In this document: positions 8,859-16,629 of the stretch, in pieces | How the letters are laid out: each line of letters begins with the position of its first letter | How positions within the stretch are numbered: position 1 is the first letter of the stretch | Assembly: GCF_043235035.1 (NCBI RefSeq) | Contig: NZ_JAZAQF010000094.1 | Location: 45,428-109,427 of the forward strand | Source: CACIAM-69d sp001698445 | GTDB taxonomy: Bacteria; Cyanobacteriota; Cyanobacteriia; CACIAM-69d | Length of the DNA: 64,000 nt | Direction: 5' to 3' | Position numbers and translations under genes: made by a program | Notes under the pieces: generated by a model | Databases searched by the model: none | The model's input: the letters and a program-made list of their open reading frames with translations, nothing else | What the model was told of the DNA's origin: nothing

Positions 8859-9021
8859 CCCAACCCAAGTCTCTCTTCTGTGGCCGAAGCGGCCTGTGGC
8901 TAAAAACGTTTTGGGTTTCCTTGCTCCGTCGTGGATCCAATTTTCCATTAACCTCTGGGTTGTGCCATGGATTGGGTCTAACCCACGACCGGAGTCAGAA
9001 GCACCCGATCGCGGCTTTGAG

Positions 9022-9060
9022 GAAGCGCAGCAGTTTTATTAACTGTTGCGCTTCTCTGCT
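9022..9060 (+). terminator. hairpin, probable terminator for the 60-residue gene
   Basis: GAAGCGCAGCAGTT (9022-9035) pairs with AACTGTTGCGCTTC (9041-9054), 13 of 14 positions, with loop TTATT, followed on the plus strand by TCTGCTTTT. Distance from the nearest upstream stop is about 165 bases. Confidence 0.5.
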
Positions 9061-9138
9061 TTTGCCATTTGTTTTGAGCATTTATTTTTGCCATTTGTTT
9101 TGAGCATTTATTTTTGCCATTTATTTTGAGCATTTATT
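9061..9138. repeat. 26-bp tandem repeat, three copies
   Basis: Three tandem copies begin at 9061, 9087 and 9113 of a unit starting TTTGCCATTTGTTTTGAGCA and ending TTTATT. The first two are identical and the third differs by one base (TTTATTTT for TTTGTTTT). A partial copy precedes them. AT-rich, non-coding. Confidence 0.9.
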
Positions 9139-9256
9139 TTGAGGATCATCTCCCTTGATCAAGGGCAACGGCCGAGTCAGGCGTTGCAGGCGTGGGAAAT
9201 TAGACCTCTTTCACGAAAATCCCTTTCCTCCAGATCGGCCGATCAACGATCATTTT

Positions 9257-9340
9257 GTAGGTTGGGTTGAGGCATGAAGCCCAACAACAGCAAGGTTTGT
9301 AGTGATCGAGTTGGGTTTCGCAAAGCTCAACCTAACTTAC
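9257..9340. repeat. 84-bp MITE/REP-like inverted repeat
   Basis: The left arm GTAGGTTGGGTTGA (9257-9270) matches the reverse complement of the right arm TCAACCTAACTTAC (9327-9340) at 12 of 14 positions. Inside, GAAGCCCAAC and GTTGGGTTTC form a second pairing block. The word GTAGGTTGGGTTGA...GAAACCCAAC is a familiar interspersed repeat motif of cyanobacterial genomes; no transposase lies nearby. Confidence 0.7.
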
Positions 9341-9442
9341 CGAAGAACTAAGCATTTGAGCGTTTTGTCAGTCAATCAGTAATCTTGGAAAGGAATTTAT
9401 AGTTGCTTTATCAATCAGCTCTAAAGACCTCGTTAAAAATGT

Positions 9443-11812
9443 TTAGAGATTTTTCAGAAAATCCTCCATTTCTTGGGTCTCGGTAACCATTCCCAAGGCT
9501 TGGAAGTGATCGATCGCCCGTTCGGCCCAATTACGCGACTCCTTGCGCAATCGCCCCGCTAAGGCGGCGCGGGCTAAATGCTTGCAGCAATAGGCACAAC
9601 ACCGCTGATCAACAATCACTGCCGCCAACCGGTAGCTGGCTTCCAACTCCCGCAAGGCTCGAGAATATTGCCCCTGCGCCATCCGCACCTGCCCGATCGA
9701 GGACTGAATGTAGGCCGTCCCCCGTTGCCAACCCAAAGCCTGTGCTTTTTTCAGGGCTGTCGTATAAAGTCGCAAGGCTTCGGTGGAATTCTGTGCCTGC
9801 TGGGCCACATCGCCTTCGTAGTAAAGACTCTGGCACTCCAAGCGCAACCGGTGCTCAGCGTTGAACTGGGGATGGTGAATGAGTTGCTCAACACGGTGTT
9901 TCCACCGATCGCCATGGTCGATCGATCCCTGCTCATAGGCCAAGCGCAGTTGGTTAATGGCTAAATCCGCTTGCAAATCCAGATCCAGATGATCCCGCAA
10001 TTGCCAAACGGCCTCAAAGTCTGCGCAAGCCTGGCGAAGGGATTGGGAGTCGTTGCGGAGGGCATGGGTCCAACCGCGATCGAACAAAAAGCGTGCTTCC
10101 AAGGCCGAGTTCTGTTGCTGACGAGCCAGTTGGATGGCCTTCGCATCGCGGGCAATTCGCTCCGACCAATGGCCGCGAAAGTGGCTGTAGCCCCTGAGGG
10201 GTTGAAAAACCTGCCAAAATGCCTCCAAGCGTCCGGCCGCCAAACACCAATCCAAGACCTGGCTCAGGGTGTCCCAATGGCGATCGATCGCCTGGTGATC
10301 GGTTAACCACTCCAGGCGATCGCCCTGGCCATGTTGCTGCACGTAGTCGATCGCCCATTGCAACCATCGCTCACGCATCGCCATTTCTTGAGTTGGGGCC
10401 AGGCGATCAGCCCCCACCGTGGCCACATAGCGCCGAGCCAAGGACGACAGACCATAGCGCCCGTCACAATGGAGGGTCACCATGGACTGCTCAGCCAGTT
10501 TAGCCAAATGGGCCCAAGTGGCGTGGGCTTCTGGATTCACTCCGGCCACTTGGGCTAACAACGCCGGTTGCACAGGAACCGCAAACCAACTGAGGGCCAA
10601 CAGGAATTGCCCCGCCAACTGCCCGCCCAAAGCCTCCAGGGTGTTGGCACAGTAAAACTGCGTCACCCAGTGATCCGGTTGTTCCAGTTGGGCAATGACC
10701 CAGGCGATCGGTTGGCCCGCCGCCAATTGCCCCAACCCCCAAGCGATCGGCCCCGGCAGGGAACCCGCCGCCGCCACCAAACGCCGATATTGCCCCAGGG
10801 ACCAAGGCCAACCCGCTTCCGGAACCCGCTGCATGATCCACCGCAGGGCTGCCTCTGGTTCCAGGGGATCTAGGTGGAGCGATCGGGCGATCGGCAACCG
10901 ATAGCGACAGGTGAACAACACCTTGACCGTGGCCGGCAGTTCATACAGAAACGCCAACGTGGCCTGCGGATCCGTCATTTCTTCAAAACTATCCAAAATC
11001 AACAACATGGGTTGTTGAGCCATCAAAGTCCAAGCTTGTCGCATTCGATCGGGCAACGGGCGATCGTTCCATTCACTTTCCACCCCATCAAAATCAGATA
11101 TCAGGTGTCGCAAAATTTCCGATAATAACTGCTCTAGGTTTTGTTGCGATCGACATCCTGGCAGCAGCCCCATCCCCGTTAAGTAATGGGTTTTAGCGGA
11201 AGTGAACAAGACCCGCTGAAAAGGGCAGGAATTTTGTTGAACTAAGTCATGAATGCTCGCTAAAGCCAGGGCTGTCTTACCGGTTCCGCCGGCTCCTTCA
11301 ATCACCAAAAATCGCTCTTCTTGATTCTGTTGCAGCCAGTGAATCAGGTGTTCCCAATCCCGATCGCGGCCCTCCAAAATCGCACTATCCTGAGCTGGCA
11401 GATAAACCTTCAAGTTTTGATACTCCGCGATCGGAGCTGAGGAGATTCGATAGGGACGTTCTGTTAACATCGCCAAAATTCGGCGACGACAAAAACGCCC
11501 TTTCCAATTTAATAACGCTTTAAGATAAGTGTAAAGCTTATTTGTGAGTTCCGTTCGGAGAGCATTAGCATTAACTTCAAGCACTTTAGCCAAGGCTTCA
11601 ATGCTCATTCCTGTGAGAAATCCGCGCAAATAGAGTCGTTCAGTGCGGCTGAGTTGCGATCGCCGAGGATCCCCAGTGGCGGGAAACTCCGGACAGGGCG
11701 ACCCCTGCTTTGCCCACAGCAGCCGGGCCTTGACTCGGCCCAAGTCGCGATAGAGACCTTCGAGATTCCATTCGTACCCCACCTCCTGAAACAAAGTGCT
11801 TTTGCTATCCAT
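9443..11812 (-). CDS. STAND-type P-loop ATPase with N-terminal HTH-like and C-terminal TPR-like regions
   Basis: A 789-residue signal-transduction ATPase. Residues 1-105 hold a helix-turn-helix-like segment (LSRTERLYLRGFLTGMSIEALAKVLEVN), similar to the N-terminal domains of cyanobacterial NB-ARC proteins. The NTPase has Walker A EGAGGTGKTALA (about 172-183), Walker B MLLILDSFEEM (about 268-278) and a sensor-like VKVLFTCRYR (about 296-305). The last 250 residues are helical repeats (TPR-like, e.g. ALRLYTTALKKAQALGWQRG). Such proteins act as molecular switches in regulation or phage defence; no effector domain is visible. ATG 11812 is preferred to the TTG at 11827, which directly touches GGAGG. 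Confidence 0.78.
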   Translation of the reverse strand: MDSKSTLFQEVGYEWNLEGLYRDLGRVKARLLWAKQGSPCPEFPATGDPRRSQLSRTERLYLRGFLTGMSIEALAKVLEVNANALRTELTNKLYTYLKALLNWKGRFCRRRILAMLTERPYRISSAPIAEYQNLKVYLPAQDSAILEGRDRDWEHLIHWLQQNQEERFLVIEGAGGTGKTALALASIHDLVQQNSCPFQRVLFTSAKTHYLTGMGLLPGCRSQQNLEQLLSEILRHLISDFDGVESEWNDRPLPDRMRQAWTLMAQQPMLLILDSFEEMTDPQATLAFLYELPATVKVLFTCRYRLPIARSLHLDPLEPEAALRWIMQRVPEAGWPWSLGQYRRLVAAAGSLPGPIAWGLGQLAAGQPIAWVIAQLEQPDHWVTQFYCANTLEALGGQLAGQFLLALSWFAVPVQPALLAQVAGVNPEAHATWAHLAKLAEQSMVTLHCDGRYGLSSLARRYVATVGADRLAPTQEMAMRERWLQWAIDYVQQHGQGDRLEWLTDHQAIDRHWDTLSQVLDWCLAAGRLEAFWQVFQPLRGYSHFRGHWSERIARDAKAIQLARQQQNSALEARFLFDRGWTHALRNDSQSLRQACADFEAVWQLRDHLDLDLQADLAINQLRLAYEQGSIDHGDRWKHRVEQLIHHPQFNAEHRLRLECQSLYYEGDVAQQAQNSTEALRLYTTALKKAQALGWQRGTAYIQSSIGQVRMAQGQYSRALRELEASYRLAAVIVDQRCCAYCCKHLARAALAGRLRKESRNWAERAIDHFQALGMVTETQEMEDFLKNL

Positions 11813-12375
11813 CGCTCGCTGGGTCAACCTCCTTCGGAAAATGCTCGATTAGCCAAAGTGCGTGGCCGGGATTCAGGTCAGTTTCATCGAATTGATCAAA
11901 GATTTTAGATTTACCTAAGATTTTAGAGTTTTACCTAAGACTTTGGCTTTAGCTCTTACAAAACGGATCGAGATATTCTGATTTTCAAGCTGATTTCGCC
12001 ACCGATTCCGCGCCGATCGCATGGGGGAACCGATCGCTCAGCCCTCGTGAATTCCTGTTAGTTCAGGGGACTCGTTCAACAAATTCGTTTAACAGACAGA
12101 CCTGGGGCCGATCGCCCCTGGATCTAGTCCAAAAGCCGCGAGCAATTCATCTGGGTTCTGTGCCAAAGCCCACTGTCATTGGCCGCAGCCGGATCCAAGC
12201 CAATGGGCTGCTGATGGTTTTTGGGCTAAATCAACAACAATTCCAGGTCTTGGAGCCTGCATAAAAATTTCCAAGCAAGGCGATGTTAATGCAGTTGATG
12301 TTGGGTTTAGGGCTTGAGTAATTGCGCCCTAGCTGCTTGCTCTGTGTTGCTGAATTCTTGAAACTCTGGTCGAGA
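11813..12375. other. spacer between divergent ATPase and kinase genes
   Basis: No gene recognised. The two flanking genes point away from each other, so promoters for both must lie here. AT-rich words cluster at 11890-11960 and 12235-12300. The duplicated phrase GATTTTAGA..TTACCTAAGA occurs twice at about 11899-11941. Confidence 0.5.
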
Positions 12376-13320
12376 ATGCCCATGATCCTTCCCTCTCCGG
12401 TGTTGTCTCAGGATCGGAAAACGGCTTGGCCCCACGGAACCCTGATTCACGATCGCTACAGCATCCTGCGGGGGCTGAATGTCGCCGCCGCGCGATCGCC
12501 CCAAGTCGGTCAGGTGCAGGTGTTTGAGGTGGTGGACTTGGAAGACGACGATCGGCCCAAGGTTCTGAAACTGTTGATTCGTCAACCATCAACCCGGCTC
12601 GATCGGCTTTATCGCGAAGCGGAAGTGCTGATGCGTGGCCCCCAGCATCCCCAAATTCCCAAGGCGGCGGTGGATGGCTTCTTTTGCTGGCGACCGAGCG
12701 ACAGCCGCTGGCCCTTTCAGGGGCTAGTGATGGAGGCGATCGCGGGGGAATCCCTAGAGGCTTATCTCGATCGACAGGGGGCGATCGACCCCATGGAAGC
12801 GATTCGCTGGTGGGTGCAACTCAGCAGCCTGCTTCACAACCTGCACCAAGCCGGCTGGATCCATGGGGACGTGAAGCCCGCCAATCTAATTCGGCGGCCC
12901 CAGGGAGATTTGGCCCTGGTGGATTTTGATGCGGCAATGCCGGTGGGCGAGCGGGCAGCGGCCTGTGGCTCCGCTGGCTACATTGCCCCAGAACAGCGGC
13001 AAGGGCAGCCCATTGGCCCCGCCAGCGATTGGTTTAGCCTGGGCCGCACGATCGTGCATTGGCTCACGGGGCAGCATCCCTTAGATTTGATTGCCCAAAG
13101 TGTTGACTCTGACTTTGACTGGCGCTGGGCTGTGCCGGGGTTGCCGGACTCAATCGCCGATGCGATCGACACCCTGATGGCTCCCAACCCGAGCGATCGC
13201 CGAATCATGCCAGCGGGAACCACCGCCACGTCCTTGCTTCCCTTGGCTCAGCGCCTGGCGCGGCCGCCCGTTGTCGCCACGCCCCCTAGGCAGTTCCCGG
13301 AATTCCCGAGGGCTGCCTAG
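12376..13320 (+). CDS. atypical serine/threonine protein kinase-like protein
   Basis: A 314-residue single-domain kinase homologue. Visible landmarks: VLKLL with the ATP-anchoring Lys (about K65), REAEVL (alpha-C Glu), catalytic loop HGDVKPANL (163-171; HGD instead of HRD), LVDFDAA (183-185 DFD instead of DFG), and YIAPEQ (APE, about 204-206) followed by DWFSLGRTIVHWLTG. The glycine-rich loop is not obvious. HGD loops occur in active bacterial kinases; DFG changed to DFD keeps the metal-binding Asp but may alter switching. No sensor or membrane domain follows. ATG 12376 or 12382 are both possible. Confidence 0.8.
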   Translation: MPMILPSPVLSQDRKTAWPHGTLIHDRYSILRGLNVAAARSPQVGQVQVFEVVDLEDDDRPKVLKLLIRQPSTRLDRLYREAEVLMRGPQHPQIPKAAVDGFFCWRPSDSRWPFQGLVMEAIAGESLEAYLDRQGAIDPMEAIRWWVQLSSLLHNLHQAGWIHGDVKPANLIRRPQGDLALVDFDAAMPVGERAAACGSAGYIAPEQRQGQPIGPASDWFSLGRTIVHWLTGQHPLDLIAQSVDSDFDWRWAVPGLPDSIADAIDTLMAPNPSDRRIMPAGTTATSLLPLAQRLARPPVVATPPRQFPEFPRAA

Positions 13321-13343
13321 GGAATCCCTGGGAATCCCAGCAA

Positions 13344-13359
13344 CCTAGAAATTTCTAGG
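13344..13359. repeat. perfect 16-bp palindrome after the kinase gene
   Basis: CCTAGAAATTTCTAGG is a perfect palindrome 24 bases after the kinase stop, followed by two more half-sites TTTCTAGGG and TTTTCTAG. It lies between convergent genes, so it may mark transcript ends, although no T-run follows. Confidence 0.5.
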
Positions 13360-13495
13360 GGTTTCTAGGGATTTTCTAGTGTTCCTACACACCACAATCT
13401 CTCTGTTCAATTCGGCGGTGGACTGTGCTCCACAAGCCGGATTTTTTTGTGGCAAATCTTGGTGGCAAATCTTGGTTGCCAATCAACGCGGCAAA

Positions 13496-14491
13496 TCAGC
13501 GCGGCACTAGGGGCGATCGCTCCGGTACGGAATGCCAAGGGCGCGGGACTCCATACAACGCCACCGTTCCTTGGCCGTTCCAGCGCTCCCCATTCGGCAG
13601 GGTAGCCCGCCGAAAATCCGCTTGCTCCAATTGAGCATCGTGCAAAACAGCCCGGGTGAGATTGCTGGCAAACAAAATGGCTTGGGTCAAATCTGCCCGA
13701 CTCAAATCCGCGTCAATTAGCGCGGCCCGACTTAAATCAGTGCGGATCAGATTAGCTCGGCGGAGGTTAGCCCGACTCAGATCCACCTCGGACAAATCAA
13801 AATGGCTCAGATCGGCGGTGGCCAAGTTACTTTGGGGCGCAATTAGCCACAGACCAGCCCCGATCGGGTCAAAGTCCTGGGGCCAGCAGGTAGCCTCGTC
13901 CATCAATGCCCCTTGAAAACTAGCCCCTTGGAGTTGGGCGTGGCTCAGGTCGGTTCCGCGCAAATCTGCCCGATCGAGATAAGCCTCCTGCAACTGGGCC
14001 TGGGCTAAATTCCAACCCCGCAAGTCCGCTTGGCTGAGGTTGCTGGCCGCGGCTTTCAGGTGGGAACCCAGAACGATCGCCCCCTGCTGCAACCAGTCGA
14101 TCGCCCCTTGGGTGCGGGCATCCACGCGGGACTGTCGCCAGTCCACCCCATCCACCCAAGTCCACCGCAAATCCGCCCCACAAAGATCCGCCCCGTTTAA
14201 GCTGGCTCCTCGCAGGTCGGCACCCCGTAAATCGGCTTCGCGCAAATCCGCCCGCCGCAGGTAAGTGCCCCGTAAATCAGCTTCGCGCAAATCCGCCCGC
14301 CGCAGGTTCACCCCCGACAGATAAGCCGAAGACCAATTGACCGCCCGAGCCACAACCTCGCGGAAGCGGGCCCCGGAAAAGTCCGCCCCGCTTAAGCGTA
14401 GTTCCGACAAATTGGCTCGATCAAAATTCCACTTGCCCTGGTGATATTGCTCAATCCACTCAGCCGCCTGACTCTGTTTCATGGAGATCAC
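13496..14491 (-). CDS. pentapeptide-repeat protein (distal gene of pair)
   Basis: 331 residues, almost entirely A(D/N)LXX repeats expected to fold into a right-handed quadrilateral beta-helix. Two repeat blocks (about 20-115 and 155-310) are separated by a Trp-rich insertion (WTWVDGVDWRQSRVDARTQ...). Some pentapeptide proteins mimic DNA and bind gyrase; many cyanobacterial ones have no known role. The DNA carries a fresh 45-bp duplication (14223-14307). Its start (ATG 14491 or 14482) lies inside the end of the upstream pentapeptide gene, so translation is probably coupled. Confidence 0.85.
   Translation of the reverse strand: MISMKQSQAAEWIEQYHQGKWNFDRANLSELRLSGADFSGARFREVVARAVNWSSAYLSGVNLRRADLREADLRGTYLRRADLREADLRGADLRGASLNGADLCGADLRWTWVDGVDWRQSRVDARTQGAIDWLQQGAIVLGSHLKAAASNLSQADLRGWNLAQAQLQEAYLDRADLRGTDLSHAQLQGASFQGALMDEATCWPQDFDPIGAGLWLIAPQSNLATADLSHFDLSEVDLSRANLRRANLIRTDLSRAALIDADLSRADLTQAILFASNLTRAVLHDAQLEQADFRRATLPNGERWNGQGTVALYGVPRPWHSVPERSPLVPR
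14223..14307. repeat. 45-bp-period direct duplication inside a pentapeptide gene
   Basis: The 40-base blocks at 14223-14262 and 14268-14307 are identical except for one base (G/A at the 12th position). The 45-bp period equals 15 codons or three pentapeptides, so the reading frame is kept. Confidence 0.9.
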
Positions 14492-15152
14492 CGATCGCGC
14501 CGTGGGCTACCAACTGTTGATAGTCTTCGGCCGTTAGCCCTTCGTTATTACCCAAGACCGCACCCGTGACGATCGCCCGGTGAAAATTCACCCGACTCAA
14601 GTTGGCTCCGCTCAGGTTAGCCCCACTCAGGTTAGCCCCGCTCAGGTTGGCCAGGGCCAAGCTGGCCTTGTGCAAATCTGCTCTGGTTAAATTGACATCG
14701 CTCAAGAGGGCCCCGGACAAATCTGCCCCGGCCAAGCGTGCTTCCGTCAAATCTGCCCCGCTTAAGTCCGCATCACAAAGCTGGGAGCCGCGTAGATTCA
14801 CCCGTTGCAGATTGGCCCCGCTCAGGTCACACCCCTCCAGTCGTACCCCCAGAAGTTGTCTGCCGGTTAAGTCTTGTTGGGGATTCAGTTGGGCCAGGGT
14901 CAGCAGATCAAGGAAGCTGGCTTGCGGATTGGCCCAAATGGCCGCGATCGCCCCGGCCCAGGGCCCGTCAATGGCCCCACCCGATCGCGCCAGGAGGCAA
15001 TCCAACACTGCTCGCTGTTCCGGCGACAGGGGGTGACGCTCCGCCAGGTTCAACGCTTGGGTAATTTGTTCGATCACCGCATCCAAATCCACGCGCGATC
15101 GATCCGCACCCGCCTGTTCCGCAGGGGCCCCTGCATCCTGAAAAACCGTCAC
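14460..15152 (-). CDS. pentapeptide-repeat protein (proximal gene of pair)
   Basis: A 230-residue protein with a helical N-terminal region (about 1-95, IEQITQALNLAERHPLSPEQRAVL..., no repeats) and a C-terminal run of pentapeptide repeats (LEGCDLSGANLQRVNLRGSQLCDADLSG...). Three perfect SGANL units are encoded by nearly identical 15-bp DNA units near 14600-14650, a sign of recent expansion. Its last 32 bases overlap the start region of the following pentapeptide gene in another frame. The non-repeat head may be an oligomerisation or partner-binding domain; I do not recognise it. Confidence 0.83.
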   Translation of the reverse strand: MTVFQDAGAPAEQAGADRSRVDLDAVIEQITQALNLAERHPLSPEQRAVLDCLLARSGGAIDGPWAGAIAAIWANPQASFLDLLTLAQLNPQQDLTGRQLLGVRLEGCDLSGANLQRVNLRGSQLCDADLSGADLTEARLAGADLSGALLSDVNLTRADLHKASLALANLSGANLSGANLSGANLSRVNFHRAIVTGAVLGNNEGLTAEDYQQLVAHGAIGDLHETESGG

Positions 15153-15324
15153 AATTCAATCTCCTTCAATTGCCGTTTGCACAACGGCTGCTGCACATGA
15201 TCACTACCCAGTTTTTAGGGTAACCCGAAGGGAACCGGCGGCCGGCTGAATGCAAAGAGAGTTCAACATTCTCACGATCCGCATCGCGGCGGCATGAGGG
15301 TTAATCAGAAGGTTAAACAACCGT

Positions 15325-16629
15325 TCAGGTCGGTAACCAGGTTTGCACCACGCGCCCCGTAATTTTGTGGCCCAGCCATGGGGTGTTCTGGGCCAGGGAC
15401 TGCAATTGGGCCGGCTCCACTGTCCAGGTGGCGGCGGGATCAAACCGAATCAGGGGCTGGGCCTGACCGGGGCCGATCGATTGGGGCGTTTGGCCCAACA
15501 ACTCGGCGGGCCGCTGACTGAGCGATCGCCACAGTTCCAGCGCCGTCAATTCCCCGGTCATCACCAACCCTGACCAGAGCAAGGGCAAGGCCAACTCCAG
15601 CCCGATCGCCCCTTGGGGTGCTTCGGCAAAGGCGACGGTTTTTTCTTCGTAGGTGTAGGGAGCATGATCCACGGCGATCGCGTCGATCGCTCCGGTTTTG
15701 AGGGCGGCGATCAGGGCTTGGCGATCGGTGGGGTTGCCCAAGGGGGCAGGCAGATGCAGGCTGGGATCGTAGGGCAAAGGGGGGCGATCGCTACCCGGCA
15801 GAGGTCGCCGTCCGTCAATGTGGCTGGTGTCGCAGAGCAATTGCAACCATGACAGGCTGGCCGTGAGGGGCAACCCATCGGCCTTGCCTTGGGCCACGAG
15901 GGCGGCGGCTCGACCGGTGGCCAAACGCATCACATGCAGGCGGGCGGGGCGATCGCGCAGCAGCTCCAAAAGGGTGGCTAGGGCGCTGCTTTCGGCCGCC
16001 GCTGACACCCCCACCAGCCCCAACCGCAATGCCTCAATCCCTTCCAGCACAGGGCCGCGACTGGCCAAGGCCCTTTGACCCATCACCATCAACGGCAACC
16101 CCAAGGGCCCTGCATAATCCAGCAAGCGTTCCATCAAGACCCAATCCCGGATCGATCGCCCGTCGGTGAAGCCCACAATGCCAGCGGTGGCTAACTCTGC
16201 CAACTCGCTCATTTGCTCCCCTTGGGTCCCTTGGGTCAAGGCTCCCCAAAGATGCAGGCGGGGGTTTGGCTCCGGCAAGGCCGCCCAGCGATCGCGCAGG
16301 TTTTGCACCATGGCGGGCTGATCGATCGCCGGTTGCGTGTTGGGCAACAGGGCAAAGGTGGTGAATCCACCGGCCAGGGCGGCGGCGGCCAAGCTGGCGA
16401 GGGTTTCTCGGGACTCATAGCCCGGTTCGCCCGATCGGGAATAGCAATCCACCAGGCCCGGAGCCAAAATTTGCCCCGCCGCCTCAATCACTCGGGTTCC
16501 CTCCGGCAGAGCTTGGGGATCCGGGTCGATCGCCCGCACTTGCCCCTGATCCAACAGAACCGTGGCCCGGCGATCAACCTGGGCCACCGGGTCAATCAGG
16601 CGAATTTCCCGTAGCAGTTCGATCGCCAT
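15325..16629 (-). CDS. pyrC: dihydroorotase-like amidohydrolase lacking the HxH metal motif
   Basis: A 434-residue amidohydrolase of the dihydroorotase type (pyrimidine synthesis, carbamoyl-aspartate to dihydroorotate). It aligns in outline with ILAPGLVDCYSRSGEPGYESRETLASLAAAALAGGFTTFALLPNTQP and the late DAIAVDHAPYTYEEKTVAFAEAPQGAIGLELALPLL. The usual zinc-binding DxHxHxR after PGLVD is DCYSRSG here, so both metal His residues are missing. Non-catalytic dihydroorotase homologues that support aspartate transcarbamoylase are known (PyrC'-like); this may be one, or a cyanobacterial variant. Its ATG touches the stop of the upstream phosphatase gene (TAGATG). Confidence 0.78.
   Translation of the reverse strand: MAIELLREIRLIDPVAQVDRRATVLLDQGQVRAIDPDPQALPEGTRVIEAAGQILAPGLVDCYSRSGEPGYESRETLASLAAAALAGGFTTFALLPNTQPAIDQPAMVQNLRDRWAALPEPNPRLHLWGALTQGTQGEQMSELAELATAGIVGFTDGRSIRDWVLMERLLDYAGPLGLPLMVMGQRALASRGPVLEGIEALRLGLVGVSAAAESSALATLLELLRDRPARLHVMRLATGRAAALVAQGKADGLPLTASLSWLQLLCDTSHIDGRRPLPGSDRPPLPYDPSLHLPAPLGNPTDRQALIAALKTGAIDAIAVDHAPYTYEEKTVAFAEAPQGAIGLELALPLLWSGLVMTGELTALELWRSLSQRPAELLGQTPQSIGPGQAQPLIRFDPAATWTVEPAQLQSLAQNTPWLGHKITGRVVQTWLPT

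Larger units (their letters stand above)
8859..9442. other. 584-bp repeat-rich spacer
   Basis: No gene is supported. It contains a strong hairpin (9022-9054), a 26-bp tandem repeat (9061-9138) and an 84-bp MITE-like inverted repeat (9257-9340), all listed separately. ORFs across it are Ser/Phe/Leu-rich and broken by the repeats. Confidence 0.7.

Noticed and set aside
11899..11941. Duplicated GATTTTAGA..TTACCTAAGA as an operator
   Set aside because: Two adjacent copies in AT-rich DNA upstream of the ATPase gene are not enough to name a binding site.
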